Assembly (NCBI RefSeq): GCF_022179305.1
Contig: NZ_BPQP01000064.1
Coordinates: forward strand, 1-64,000
Length of the DNA stretch: 64,000 nt
Direction of reading: 5' to 3'
From: Methylobacterium iners
Lineage (GTDB): Bacteria; Pseudomonadota; Alphaproteobacteria; Rhizobiales; Beijerinckiaceae
Shown: in pieces, positions 1 to 8,456 of the stretch
How positions within the stretch are numbered: the first letter of the stretch is position 1
Layout of the letters: each line of letters opens with the position of its first letter
Translations under genes and position numbers: made by a program
The notes under the pieces: generated by a model
The model's database searches: none
Told to the model about the DNA's origin: nothing
What the model saw: only the letters and a program-made list of their open reading frames with translations

Positions 1-141
1 TCACCAAATGGGGGCTGGTCAGAACGTTCCACTGGGGCAAGCCCTAATGGAGCGTCTGCAGCCTACCTCGAGGCGCGGCTTAGCTGCTGATCTCACTCGC
101 GATGTGTTAGCTTAGCAGCGGGTGCCATGGTGGCTTGAGAC

Positions 142-1266
142 ATGACTGCAACGAACGCATCGACGCGCACTTACGTGCAACTCCAGCCAGGCGATCCTGC
201 GCCCTGGTTCCACCAGCGCACAGCCAGCAATCCAAACTTTGCCTTTGATACCGTAGCGGGACGTTACGTGGCCCTGTGCTTCTACGGTTCCGCTGCGGAT
301 GCCGAGGGTCGCACGGCGATAGAAGCCATAAGAGTAAACCGCCCTTTGTTCGACGACGCTCGCGTAAGCTGCTTCGGCGTCAGCATCGATCCTACCGACA
401 AGGATCAGGGGCGAGTTCAGGAAGACCTCCCTGGCATTCACCACTTCTATGACTTCGACATCAAGGTGAGCAGTCTATACGGCGCCGTGCCGCAGGATCA
501 GAAGCTGGGCACAGCCTGTCCTATACGTCGGCTCTGGGTGATCCTTGATCCGACCCTTCGTGTGCTCAAGGTCTTTCCCTTTGACGATCACACAGCAGTG
601 TTTGTGTTTCTTGAAAATCTGCCGTCTCCAGAGCACGTTGCTGGTTTTGAGGTTCAAGCTCCGATCCTTGTTCTACCCAACGTGTTCGAACCTGAACTCT
701 GTAGCAAGCTGATCCAGCTCTATAACGACCAAGGTGGGTACGAAAGCGGGTTCATGCGTGATGTCGATGGTGTGACCGTCGAAGTTCGTGATCGCAACCA
801 CAAGGTTCGAAGAGATTACCTTGTCGAGGACAGCGATCTCAAGAAACTTGTCCAAAGACGCATTCTCCATCGTATCGTTCCGCAGATCGAGAAGGCGCAC
901 TGCTTCACGCCCACCCGTATGGAGCGCTACCTCGTGGCCTGTTACGCAGCGGAAGAGGGTGGGCACTTCAGGGCCCATCGTGACAACACCACAGCGGGGA
1001 CAGCTCACCGGCGCTTCGCTGTGTCGATCAACCTGAATGCCGAGTTCGAGGGTGGCGAGGTCAGCTTTCCTGAGTATGGATCGCGGGGCTTCAAGCCTCC
1101 GCCTGGTGGCGCAGTGGTGTTCTCCTGCTCGCTCCTACACGCGGTGGCGCGGGTCACCTCAGGACAGCGCTATGCCTTCCTGCCGTTCCTCTACGATGAT
1201 GCTGCTGCAAAAATACGTGAGGCTAACGCAGCGATGGTTGCAGCTGGCAGCGCTTACCGTGCGTGA
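142..1266 (+). CDS. Redoxin-like domain fused to prolyl-4-hydroxylase-type 2OG-Fe(II) oxygenase
   Basis: A 374-residue protein. Residues about 12-165 resemble the AhpC/TSA peroxiredoxin fold (LQPGDPAPWF start, then ALCFYGS), but no cysteine sits at the usual peroxidatic position after the FYG strand. Residues about 175-352 form a P4H-type dioxygenase domain: the iron ligands are read as H279 and D281 (HRD) and H333, and R343 (GQRYAFLPF) is the likely 2-oxoglutarate contact. The family hydroxylates protein or small-molecule substrates using Fe(II), O2 and 2-oxoglutarate; the substrate here is unknown. It stands alone, convergent with the next gene, inside accessory DNA. The ATG at 142 keeps the whole redoxin start. 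Confidence 0.82.
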   Translation: MTATNASTRTYVQLQPGDPAPWFHQRTASNPNFAFDTVAGRYVALCFYGSAADAEGRTAIEAIRVNRPLFDDARVSCFGVSIDPTDKDQGRVQEDLPGIHHFYDFDIKVSSLYGAVPQDQKLGTACPIRRLWVILDPTLRVLKVFPFDDHTAVFVFLENLPSPEHVAGFEVQAPILVLPNVFEPELCSKLIQLYNDQGGYESGFMRDVDGVTVEVRDRNHKVRRDYLVEDSDLKKLVQRRILHRIVPQIEKAHCFTPTRMERYLVACYAAEEGGHFRAHRDNTTAGTAHRRFAVSINLNAEFEGGEVSFPEYGSRGFKPPPGGAVVFSCSLLHAVARVTSGQRYAFLPFLYDDAAAKIREANAAMVAAGSAYRA

Positions 1267-1352
1267 GAGCCGCATCATCTGTCAGGCGTGCCAATCCTTG
1301 GTGCCATAATATCCAGTCTACGAGCATGTGCGGCTTCTACGCAGGCGCTGGC

Positions 1353-1880
1353 TTAGCGGACCTCAACGAGATCCTTGATGGCCGCATAAGCTTTCTTGGA
1401 GATCACCTTACGCCCAACAAGGTCCGCCACGCTCTCATAGGGCCGACCCTTGACGATGGCGCGCGCTCGGGAGCGTGTGACCTGGGGCAGCTTTCTTAGG
1501 GTCCTAACGTCTGCAGTGTTGAGGTCGAGCCGCTGTGATGAAGCAGTTGGGGAACTCGGCGCTTCAGCAGCGCCGCTCTGCTCGATGACTGCAGCAGGTT
1601 GGCTCTGCGGGGCAGTTGTCTTGGGCGGTGGTGCGGGCTCTGCTGTGACCGCAGGCGGCGAGGCCGGTGGGGAACTTGGAGGCGGCGCGCTGGGCGGCGG
1701 AGTAGGAACAGGACTTTCTGGTTGTACCGGAAGCGGTGTTCGCATCGCTTGCCCGCCTATGGGCATAGGAGCTGCTCCGCCGCCAAGCTGCAGCGCACCT
1801 GTACCTACCAATGCCGCAGCTGCGAGCCCGAGCAGGCCAGAGATGATCACGGCTGAGATGCCGACGGACTTGCTAATCAC
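1353..1880 (-). CDS. Membrane-anchored helix-hairpin-helix protein (ComEA-like C-terminus)
   Basis: A 175-residue protein with three parts. Residues about 8-30 are a hydrophobic membrane anchor or uncleaved signal. Residues about 45-100 are a Pro/Ala-rich linker. Residues about 117-175 are a helix-hairpin-helix domain beginning LDLNTADVRTLRKLPQV, of the kind found in ComEA and in competence or DNA-binding proteins. The HhH fold contacts the DNA backbone without sequence specificity, so a tethered DNA-binding or structural role is inferred. It is transcribed toward the oxygenase gene and has no obvious operon partner. Identification of the HhH domain is firm; the process is not known. Confidence 0.72.
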   Translation of the reverse strand: MISKSVGISAVIISGLLGLAAAALVGTGALQLGGGAAPMPIGGQAMRTPLPVQPESPVPTPPPSAPPPSSPPASPPAVTAEPAPPPKTTAPQSQPAAVIEQSGAAEAPSSPTASSQRLDLNTADVRTLRKLPQVTRSRARAIVKGRPYESVADLVGRKVISKKAYAAIKDLVEVR

Positions 1881-2203
1881 GTGAACAACCTCAAGGCGGT
1901 AAAGTCAGAAACCAGAGCTTGAGCGTAGAGCGAGGCTTCGATTGTGCAAGGAGCTTAGGCTGGCAGGGCACAATTAATTGGGCCGATTACATGCGGCCTG
2001 CTGAACCAACTCCGCACAACCGGTCCTCACCCAACCTGAATGCAGATAAGCGATGAGGAAGACGCGAGCGCCTCCTACCGCCTGACGTATCTGTTGCCGG
2101 CGAGCGACAGCCGATGTTTCTCGTTCGTTCTCACCAGCCCTGCTCTCGAACTAGGCTCGTTGATGGGCCAGGTTGCGAGTGTCGCCCGAAGGCTGGTCCC
2201 CTC
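1881..2203. other. Intergenic stretch with no recognised gene
   Basis: About 320 nt between divergent genes. The only structure noticed is a short perfect palindrome, caattaattg, at 1971-1980. It is AT-rich in a GC-rich setting and could be an operator or part of a promoter for the minus-strand HhH gene. No RNA gene was recognised. Confidence 0.4.
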
Positions 2204-2317
2204 ATGTTGCTCGCACCTCGATTGCTCCTCCATCGCCATTGCGAAGCTGCAGCCGTCATCGCCACCTATGGGGCGTTCACTCTGGCCGTCCTGCTTCTGG
2301 CCTGGGTCATGGCCTGA
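2204..2317 (+). CDS. Possible small single-pass membrane peptide
   Basis: A 37-codon frame beginning with ATG and ending two bases before the GTG start of the next gene. It has a basic N-terminus (LAPRLLLHRH) followed by a hydrophobic stretch (AVIATYGAFTLAVLLLAWVM) typical of a transmembrane helix. The tight spacing to the following gene supports translation. There is no recognisable family and the length is too short for certainty. Confidence 0.35.
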   Translation: MLLAPRLLLHRHCEAAAVIATYGAFTLAVLLLAWVMA

Positions 2318-2319
2318 GC

Positions 2320-2694
2320 GTGGCGACAGACACCACTCGATCAGCCCTTATCGCCGCTGCATCCATGGTCCTCGGGCTCAGTATGTTGGCGAACTCAGCC
2401 GCATTTGCTGCCGATCCGGCAGCTCTGGAGCAGGCGTGGCATAGCTGCGTTCGTGAGGCCTTTGCTCATCAGCCTGCGATACAGAGCAGGGCTGGCTCAC
2501 AGCGCAACGCGCTGGATGAGTGCAAGGAGCAAGAAGACGCCTTCGTAGCGGCGTTGGTGGTCGAGGCGCGGAAGGACAAGGCAGGTCGTCAGTCCGGCAC
2601 CTCCTTACCGGCGCGAGCCAGAGGGTGGATTGCCTCGGTCGCGGCTTACGTCGTCGATTCTGTGTCCAGCTGGATCGAGTTGCTGGGCCGTTAG
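2320..2694 (+). CDS. Small exported protein of unknown function
   Basis: Read from GTG at 2320, giving 124 residues. The N-terminus is a convincing signal peptide: R7, then a hydrophobic core LIAAASMVLGLSML, and a cleavage motif AFA before AD at about residue 30. The mature part carries two cysteines, in AWHSCVREAF and ALDECKEQED, that could form a disulfide, and ends in a hydrophobic, possibly amphipathic, C-terminus. An ATG farther upstream (2173) would hide the signal peptide behind an arginine-rich extension, so GTG is preferred. No family is recognised. Confidence 0.6.
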   Translation: MATDTTRSALIAAASMVLGLSMLANSAAFAADPAALEQAWHSCVREAFAHQPAIQSRAGSQRNALDECKEQEDAFVAALVVEARKDKAGRQSGTSLPARARGWIASVAAYVVDSVSSWIELLGR

Positions 2695-2794
2695 CCGCGA
2701 TGCGGTGCCCAACGAGCCGCAGGCTTCCAGGAAAAGCGGCTCACTCGACCTGGGAGCCGCGTCTCGAAGTTCCAATCAGCTTCGCACCCGCACG

Positions 2795-3109
2795 TTAGGC
2801 AAAGACGTCAGGCAGGCCAACGTCGGTTTGCGCGGCCGCGTTCTCCCGTTTCAACTGTGTGATCATCGCGTCGATCTCGGGACGGGTCATCTCGGATACA
2901 GGCTTGTCCCGGTCCGGTGGCGGCTTACCGTCGTACCCGCCGACGAACAGCAGCGCCTTGAGCGCCGACGCCTTGGCCGTCGCGGAGGCCTTCGGATCAC
3001 GGCAGATGCCGATGGCAGTCTCGTACGCGAGCAAGGCTCCCTCGGTTGCCATGCGCTCTTGAAGGTGCCGACGGACTTCTTCCGGTGTGAGATCGCGGTC
3101 GCTGTTCAT
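2795..3109 (-). CDS. Small phage-island protein, translationally coupled
   Basis: A 104-residue hydrophilic, mostly helical protein starting MNSDRDLTPEEVRRHLQER. Its ATG overlaps the TGA of the preceding gene (ATGA at 3109-3106), which strongly supports this start over an upstream in-frame ATG at 3667. It is the last visible gene of the minus-strand phage-like block. Position after the primase and the HGG protein is where satellites and prophages often encode small packaging or accessory proteins, but no terminase motif is seen, so function is left open. Confidence 0.66.
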   Translation of the reverse strand: MNSDRDLTPEEVRRHLQERMATEGALLAYETAIGICRDPKASATAKASALKALLFVGGYDGKPPPDRDKPVSEMTRPEIDAMITQLKRENAAAQTDVGLPDVFA

Positions 3110-3717
3110 TCGAAGATGGCTCCCAGGTATAGGTCGGCTGGCTGCTCGGCTGCGGCGGCATGCTGGCGCTTCAGTTCGGTCAGAAGCCCGTCGAGCTCGG
3201 CCATCTCGGGATCGAGCGCATCTGGTGCGTCGGGCCGCTCGAGGATCTCCCGAATGGCTCGGTTCTGATCGGCCGCGTACCGGGCCGCGGATCGTGCGCC
3301 CGGCGGGCCTGGCTGGTGCGTGCGCTGCCAGGCGTCGTAGCGGGCGCGCTGCTCGGGCGTCATCGCGCCGAGGCGCTTGGCGAGCTTCCGCGCTCGCCGC
3401 ACCTGATCGTTCGCCTTCCTGTCCGATTTGGCCGCGCGCACCGGCGTGTCGGACGACGGGTACTGAACGACGTGCCACTTCTTGCCCGAGGGCGTGGCGC
3501 CCCCGTGGAGCCGGCAACGACCAGACCCGTTCGCGAGCGGCGGGTTCTGGCAGGGCTGGCCGTCCGACCGCTTGGTGGCCTCGCACTTCGGGCCGGCCCT
3601 GCGAAGAGCATTGAACCGTAGGCAGGCAGCCCGGCCCATCGCTCGGAAGCGAGCGGATCGGCGCCAAGCGATCTGGCGCAGCGACGCGGGCGCGTTCGTC
3701 CCGAACCCGCGTTTCAT
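3106..3717 (-). CDS. Phage-associated Cys/HGG-motif protein
   Basis: A 203-residue protein. Residues about 28-62 hold a compact Cys-rich motif: C-x-A-T-x-R-S-x-G-x-P-C, then G-R-C-R-L-H-G-G-A-T-P. This resembles the HGG-type putative zinc-binding modules common in alphaproteobacterial prophage proteins. The remainder is basic and helical, with acidic stretches near the C-terminus. The ATG at 3717 is chosen because the upstream extension to 3933 is low-complexity and overlaps the repeat region. It ends in a 4-nt overlap with the next gene. The biochemical role is unknown. Confidence 0.74.
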   Translation of the reverse strand: MKRGFGTNAPASLRQIAWRRSARFRAMGRAACLRFNALRRAGPKCEATKRSDGQPCQNPPLANGSGRCRLHGGATPSGKKWHVVQYPSSDTPVRAAKSDRKANDQVRRARKLAKRLGAMTPEQRARYDAWQRTHQPGPPGARSAARYAADQNRAIREILERPDAPDALDPEMAELDGLLTELKRQHAAAAEQPADLYLGAIFE

Positions 3718-3819
3718 GTTGCGGTCCCGTGAACTATCCAATTTTTCCAATTGCCTGCCCAGCCCACGACTACATGGGAGGGGCGCGTAAGCGCCTCCCC
3801 TCTCCGTAGGAGTCCCATC

Positions 3820-3952
3820 GTTCGCATCATTCTCATCGTTGAAATCATTGAGCTTTTTTCCGATGCGAATCCGTCTCTGCGATTCGCATAGCTCGCATCG
3901 ACGCCGACAAACCGAATTGATGAATGATTTCAACGATGAGGATCATGCGAAC
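3820..3952. repeat. Nested inverted repeat next to the primase-helicase gene
   Basis: Outer arms 3820-3849 and 3923-3952 are inverted copies matching at 28 of 30 positions. Inside lies a second perfect hairpin: atgcgaatc at 3863-3871 and gattcgcat at 3881-3889, with a 9-nt loop. The spacer is AT-richer than its surroundings and includes a T6 run at 3854-3859. The right arm runs over the last codons of the primase gene. The arrangement fits a replication origin or a strong regulatory or termination structure. Confidence 0.75.
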
Positions 3953-6489
3953 ACGTCCTGATCCGCATCGTTCGCATCGTTCGCATCGCCTGCGCAGCAA
4001 TGCGGTGACCCGGCCGTTTCGACAGGGCTTAGAGCGACGTGCCAGGGCGCTTTGATGCCTACGCCGCTCTGATAGGTGCGCAGCCGAACATTTTGTCCTT
4101 CGACAACGACCGTCATCCCCGAACCGATAGCTTTCGTGACCAGACGAGTGACTTGAGAGCGATCCTTCGAACGGGAGATGCCGTCGTGTCGGAGGCGATC
4201 GTAGAGCTTGGACAAAATGTCCGTCAGACGAACGTCGGAGCGATCACCCATCACGTGAGCGACGGCTTGTCCGATCCGCTCAGGTGTATTGCGAGCCTCG
4301 GATTTCCGATCGGTTGGACCATCGCCGTGCTGGCGAGACTCAGAAGAGTCGACGAGCTCCAGAACAGGCGCGTAGTCGCCCATGAGAACCGGATCGTCGC
4401 TGAACAGGCTGCCTGCGGTCGGCATGTTTAGGCGGCCATTCCCAACCGGGACAGACACACGCCTGTAGATAAGCGGCTCGGTTGGCTTGCGGCTGTGGCT
4501 CACCTTCGCGAAGGCGAGACATACAAAGTCGTGGGGTAGGCCGCCGAGCACCTCGGCATCATCCTTACTCACGTGGGTGAGCGTGGTCATGCTGCGGAAT
4601 TTGCCGGCCTGCGCGAAAGCACCACGACCAGCGCCCATGTCGCCGGCCTTCTCCCGTGTCGTCTTGGACGTGTGGTGCACGAGTTGAATCGAGATCCGCA
4701 GACGTGCCGCCATGCGCGCGAGCTCCTGCGTCAGCGCATTCATGTCGTCGGTGTCGTTCTCCTTTAGCCCGCGGGCCAGGCTGACCTGCGGATCCAGGAT
4801 CACGAGCTTGATCCCGTGCTCCGCGACGAACGCCTCGAGCTCGCCGGCACCGGGAGCGCGTTTCACCGGCGCATTCGCACCGCCGCCGTCGCGACGCATG
4901 ATCACGATCTCGCCGTGGTCGAGGCCTGACCAGAGGATGATCGGGTGGCGCAGTTCCTCGACGCCGAACCGGCTCATCAACGCAGAGAGCCGGCGACGCA
5001 TTTCGTCGTGGCTGTCCTCCGCGTTGTAGACCATCACCGGGCCGCTGCTGCGCAGCCTCAATGGGGTATTGCTGCCCTCGCCACAAAGGTATCTCCTATC
5101 GCCATTCGCGACGGAGAAGGCGACGAGGAGTGCGAAGGTCGACTTGTTGATCGCAGGTTCGCCGACGAGCTGCGCCACGTCGCCGAGCGGCAGCAGCGGG
5201 TCGACAAGCCATTGCCGAATTGGAATTGTCGAGACGTCCGGTTTGCGCGTGAGCGGTACAGGCCTTGGATGAGGTTCAACATTCACGCTGGGCGGCTTCG
5301 ATGCCGCTACTGAAGCGATGGGAGAATCGGGTGACGCAGTCGCGTCCGGGTCGAACCAGGTCTCGCCGTTAATGAGTGGCGAGACGCTGCAGCGGCCCCA
5401 GTCGCGGGCAAGCACGCGTTCGGTAAGTCCGTCGAAACCGCCCTTAGTGGGCCAGCCCGGCGCCCACGCGTGGGCGATGCACGCGTAGTCCTGCGCCTCG
5501 AACTCGCCCCGGGACAGGTGCGCAACCAGCGACGCACGCAGGCCGGATGGGGTGACGTCGCCATCCTTCTTCGCCGCCGCACCTTCCCGAAGCAGCTCGT
5601 CGAGCTTCGGATTCGCCGCACGCGCCGTGATCAACCGCTGCGATAGATCTCCGGGGAGTGCATCGAGGCTTTCACATTGCACCGCCTCGCCGAGGTCCAG
5701 GGCCTCGGCTGCTTCCGCGATAGCGCCGCTCAGATCTTCGGCCGGCTTGGCGACAGGCGTGACGGCGTCTGCGAGTTGAGCGGGGGTGTAGGCCACGTTC
5801 CGCTCGTCCAAGATGCGAGCCTCGCACTGGACACGTCCCCAACTCTGCTTCTTGGCGTCGGGGATGTTCTGCGTGAACGGCAGCCGCATGACACGACTGA
5901 TGTCGATCACCGCGTCACCGCCGACGAGATCAGCCATGCCGCGGTTCTGAGCCTCCGCCCAAGCCTGCTTTTCCGCAGCGGGCACCTTCTCAATTAGGCA
6001 CCAGAAGAATTGGACGCCGCCCCCGCTGTCGAGCGTATAGGTCGCCGGGATCTTGGCGTTGACGACGTCAGCGAGCGCTGCCAGGCGCGCCTTTCCGCTG
6101 ACGAGAGGCTCATGTGGCTTGAGATCGCGATCGGCGCAGATGGCGCGGATCGACACGATGTCCTCTTTGTTCAGCTTCTTGTCCGGGGCCCCCGGGGCAG
6201 GCTCATTGACGTGGAAGTAGAGGTTTCGCTTTCCATCGTGCTGCTTCAGCCAAGCGTCGATGCCAGCGCGGTCCCCTGGTTCGAACGTTTTGCCAGGCCA
6301 ATCCTGACCGCCCAGGACTAAGTTGTGCCGTCCGCTCGGATCGAAGGACATCAGGAACTCGACAGCCGGATGCTCCTGCGCCAGCGGCGCAAGCATCGCC
6401 GGTTGAGCATGCCCGTTCATTCGAGGGGGAAGAAGATCACCGAAATGTTGCGTCGGGCGCTCTGACCCGTTTATACTTGCGTCGGACAT
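3943..6489 (-). CDS. PrimPol-like primase / RecA-type (AAA_25) helicase, phage or satellite replication protein
   Basis: An 848-residue two-part replication protein. Residues about 40-215 resemble the RepB-type archaeo-eukaryotic primase domain: D120-x-D122 metal-binding pair, SGGGVQFFW at 155-163, and DISRVMRLPFTQN at about 197-208. Residues about 425-650 resemble a hexameric RecA-like helicase: P-loop position GEPAINKS (443-450), Walker B LVILD (562-566), and the HHTS and GAGRGAFAQ signatures of the AAA_25 family. The P-loop is degenerate, lacking the second and third glycines. The protein likely unwinds and primes the element's own origin. The C-terminal tail is low complexity and is encoded by the iteron-like repeats. 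It is the largest gene of the island and directly follows a small HTH gene. Confidence 0.9.
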   Translation of the reverse strand: MSDASINGSERPTQHFGDLLPPRMNGHAQPAMLAPLAQEHPAVEFLMSFDPSGRHNLVLGGQDWPGKTFEPGDRAGIDAWLKQHDGKRNLYFHVNEPAPGAPDKKLNKEDIVSIRAICADRDLKPHEPLVSGKARLAALADVVNAKIPATYTLDSGGGVQFFWCLIEKVPAAEKQAWAEAQNRGMADLVGGDAVIDISRVMRLPFTQNIPDAKKQSWGRVQCEARILDERNVAYTPAQLADAVTPVAKPAEDLSGAIAEAAEALDLGEAVQCESLDALPGDLSQRLITARAANPKLDELLREGAAAKKDGDVTPSGLRASLVAHLSRGEFEAQDYACIAHAWAPGWPTKGGFDGLTERVLARDWGRCSVSPLINGETWFDPDATASPDSPIASVAASKPPSVNVEPHPRPVPLTRKPDVSTIPIRQWLVDPLLPLGDVAQLVGEPAINKSTFALLVAFSVANGDRRYLCGEGSNTPLRLRSSGPVMVYNAEDSHDEMRRRLSALMSRFGVEELRHPIILWSGLDHGEIVIMRRDGGGANAPVKRAPGAGELEAFVAEHGIKLVILDPQVSLARGLKENDTDDMNALTQELARMAARLRISIQLVHHTSKTTREKAGDMGAGRGAFAQAGKFRSMTTLTHVSKDDAEVLGGLPHDFVCLAFAKVSHSRKPTEPLIYRRVSVPVGNGRLNMPTAGSLFSDDPVLMGDYAPVLELVDSSESRQHGDGPTDRKSEARNTPERIGQAVAHVMGDRSDVRLTDILSKLYDRLRHDGISRSKDRSQVTRLVTKAIGSGMTVVVEGQNVRLRTYQSGVGIKAPWHVALSPVETAGSPHCCAGDANDANDADQDVFA
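3965..3991. repeat. Three tandem 9-bp iteron-like repeats
   Basis: gcatcgttc occurs at 3965-3973 and 3974-3982, followed by the variant gcatcgcct at 3983-3991. They fall in the 3' end of the primase-helicase gene, encoding an Asn-Asp-Ala repeat. Related gcatcg/cgatgc words recur in the adjacent inverted repeat. Confidence 0.6.
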
Positions 6490-6537
6490 CGAGATCCTTT
6501 CCGGCCGGTTGCCTTTGCAGAGGCGCCGGCCGTTTCT

Positions 6538-6819
6538 TCATGAAGTGGTGTTGTCGACGACGAGCCGCAGATAGGCTCCGCGACGGCGCGGTTGGATGTC
6601 CTGAGTCCTCTCAGCCTCAAGCCGGTCGATCAGTGCGGCGATGCTGCTCACGGTGATCTCGGTTGGATCACGGCGGGCCTGGTGAACTACAGCGAGGCTG
6701 CGATCGGCGACTCGATTGCGCACCCAAGTCGTGGAGCGGCGGAAGAAGGCAGCAGTCTCCCGAACCGAGAGAGATTTGCGGTCACACTGGGGGCTGAGGT
6801 CGTTCGGTAGTGCGGTCAT
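6538..6819 (-). CDS. Small helix-turn-helix DNA-binding protein
   Basis: A 93-residue protein with an N-terminal winged-helix/MerR-like HTH (about residues 14-45: KSLSVRETAAFFRRSTTWV then RNRVADRSL), as in excisionases and phage regulators. The C-terminus is basic. It lies 48 nt upstream of the primase-helicase gene on the same strand, so it may control replication or excision of the island. The HTH is a pattern call; the operator is unknown. Confidence 0.7.
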   Translation of the reverse strand: MTALPNDLSPQCDRKSLSVRETAAFFRRSTTWVRNRVADRSLAVVHQARRDPTEITVSSIAALIDRLEAERTQDIQPRRRGAYLRLVVDNTTS

Positions 6820-6921
6820 GCGCGGTCCTGCTGATGCGGCGGGATGGGAGCAGGCAGGGTGATGAAGCTGGGCGCGCGATGCGAGATGCCTGAAACAGGC
6901 ATGAAATCGCGCGCCTGCCGG

Positions 6922-7692
6922 TCAGGCGACGAGAGGAACTTGAGACCGCGGGATCTCTGACACCACTCGACTCATGACGTTCCACAAGTCGCGGCTCTCA
7001 TGAATTGCCGCAGCCAGTTCGCGGCCTCTGAGCCCCTTGAATTCGGGATGCAGGCCAGCGCTCAACCTCACCCGCTCCATCCCGAGGAAGTTCGTTCGAT
7101 AGAGGAGGAGCTCGACTTGAAGGACCGATTTTGTCCTGCCCGGCACACGTTTGTAGGCGTACATCACGCGGTCGACGTGATCACGGGTAAGACCGCCGCC
7201 GACGCCAGTTGGCAGCCCGCCGTTCAGGGCATGGCAAGCCCCAGTCGGTCCTCCGCAACACATCCATGCGGCTACGATAACGCGACGATGGGGCGGTTGG
7301 ACGTACGGGTTCTTGCGCCGAGGCGGGTTGCTCTTCCTGTATTCGTGCTCGAGAAGCAGGCCGTGCTGCGAACCGCGGACATATTGATTGATCAGCAATT
7401 CGACCGCAGGGGCGAACGGCTCTACCAGCCGCGACGCAGGTAGGCCGGCTGCGGCGAGGGCTGCTACGGCCTCTGTCCTCATTTGCTCTTCCAAGAGGCT
7501 GAGAAGCGGGTTCCAGCGTGCCCAGTAGCTCCGCTGCCAATGGGCCATGCCCTCGGTGATCGGCATCGGAGACGCACCAAGAGGGGGAAGCGGCTCCTCA
7601 TCACAGATCTCAGTCGCTGCGACGTGGAAGTCGAAGACGGTGCCCGCGACCGGCTTTTTGACGAAGGCGGTGTAGTGTCTGTGACCGCTCAT
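6922..7692 (-). CDS. Island protein of unknown function
   Basis: A 256-residue soluble protein with no recognised family. Visible features are a central basic stretch (RKSNPPRRKNPYVQPPHRR), then MCCGGPTGACH with three cysteines and a histidine, and helical flanks. Its ATG shares one base with the stop of the upstream HTH gene (TGATG at 7694-7690), so the two are translationally coupled and probably act in the same process. The GC content and position place it in the phage-like block. Confidence 0.66.
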   Translation of the reverse strand: MSGHRHYTAFVKKPVAGTVFDFHVAATEICDEEPLPPLGASPMPITEGMAHWQRSYWARWNPLLSLLEEQMRTEAVAALAAAGLPASRLVEPFAPAVELLINQYVRGSQHGLLLEHEYRKSNPPRRKNPYVQPPHRRVIVAAWMCCGGPTGACHALNGGLPTGVGGGLTRDHVDRVMYAYKRVPGRTKSVLQVELLLYRTNFLGMERVRLSAGLHPEFKGLRGRELAAAIHESRDLWNVMSRVVSEIPRSQVPLVA

Positions 7693-7901
7693 CAGGCGGC
7701 TCGCACATGATGCGCGAGAAGCGCATCAAGATCGACGCGGCGAAGCAGCGTTCGGCCTCCCAGACGGACGCACGGCAGTGTTCCCGCTTTGATTAGACGC
7801 CAGATCGAGCTGCGGGATACGCCGAGGTACTCGGCACTCGCCTCAATGCTGAAAGCGGCAGGCGCTGGAGCCGAGCCACGAGAGGTGATGGTCGATGACA
7901 T
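7692..7901 (-). CDS. Excisionase-family helix-turn-helix protein
   Basis: A 69-residue protein. Its core (FSIEASAEYLGVSRSSIWRL then IKAGTLPCVRLGGRTLLRR) matches the classic excisionase/AlpA type of winged HTH. Such proteins direct excision or activate early operons in phages, satellites and integrative elements. The ATG at 7901 removes a Pro/Ser-rich extension that could start at 7952. The stop overlaps the next start by one base. No cognate integrase gene is found in this half of the window. Confidence 0.85.
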   Translation of the reverse strand: MSSTITSRGSAPAPAAFSIEASAEYLGVSRSSIWRLIKAGTLPCVRLGGRTLLRRVDLDALLAHHVRAA

Positions 7902-7987
7902 GACGGGCCTCACAAGCGGTGGAGACCTCGAAACTGTGCCATGCGGCGCCATAGCGTCTCGCGACGAATTCCTTCGCAGAGAATGTG

Positions 7988-8416
7988 TCAGGTCGGGTTG
8001 CGCCGCTTGGCACGACGGTAACGTTGCTCAAGCGCGCTTGGCTCTACGCTCAGGAGCTCACCCATCAGCCCTTCACGATTGTCGAGATGCGAATGGACTT
8101 GAGACCACTTTGCTGACCCCTTGCTTCCTCCGCGCTTGAGATCATCGGCAACGGCAATCACAAGCGCATCGAGCCCCGGCTTGGGTTTGGGCCCCGGCTT
8201 CTTCTTGGGACGGTCAACGCCGAGTTCGCGGCAGATCAACCGAGCGAGCGAGCCACCTCGCCGAAGTTCACGCAAAGCAGCGTTCGGCTGCTCGCCGTGA
8301 AATGCCGCCCAAGCCGCGACCTGCGCTTCCAGGTCCGCCCACGATTTCGGCTTCTGATGCGCGCTGACCGCCATTGGGGCTGAAGGGCACAATTTCTTGC
8401 CGCTCATAGCCGCCAC
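7988..8416 (-). CDS. Hypothetical basic protein next to tRNA-Glu
   Basis: A 142-residue protein (or 139 from an internal ATG at 8407). It has a helical N-terminal region (SWADLEAQVAAWAAFHGEQ), a Lys/Pro-rich linker (DRPKKKPGPKPKPG) and a basic C-terminus ending in RRAKRRN. Composition suggests nucleic-acid binding, perhaps a small regulator. It occupies the position next to the tRNA where an integrase is usually found in tRNA-inserted elements, but has none of the recombinase residues. No family is recognised. Confidence 0.6.
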   Translation of the reverse strand: MAAMSGKKLCPSAPMAVSAHQKPKSWADLEAQVAAWAAFHGEQPNAALRELRRGGSLARLICRELGVDRPKKKPGPKPKPGLDALVIAVADDLKRGGSKGSAKWSQVHSHLDNREGLMGELLSVEPSALEQRYRRAKRRNPT

Positions 8417-8456
8417 CGCTCGACAACGATATCAGCAACGAAACCCACCACGCCAA

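Noticed and set aside
2114-2203. Longer start for the small membrane peptide
   Set aside because: The extra N-terminus has no membrane or domain character; the internal ATG at 2204 fits a peptide better.
3718-3933. Upstream extension of the HGG-motif protein
   Set aside because: It is encoded by the inverted repeat and is low complexity; the ATG at 3717 fits the domain better.
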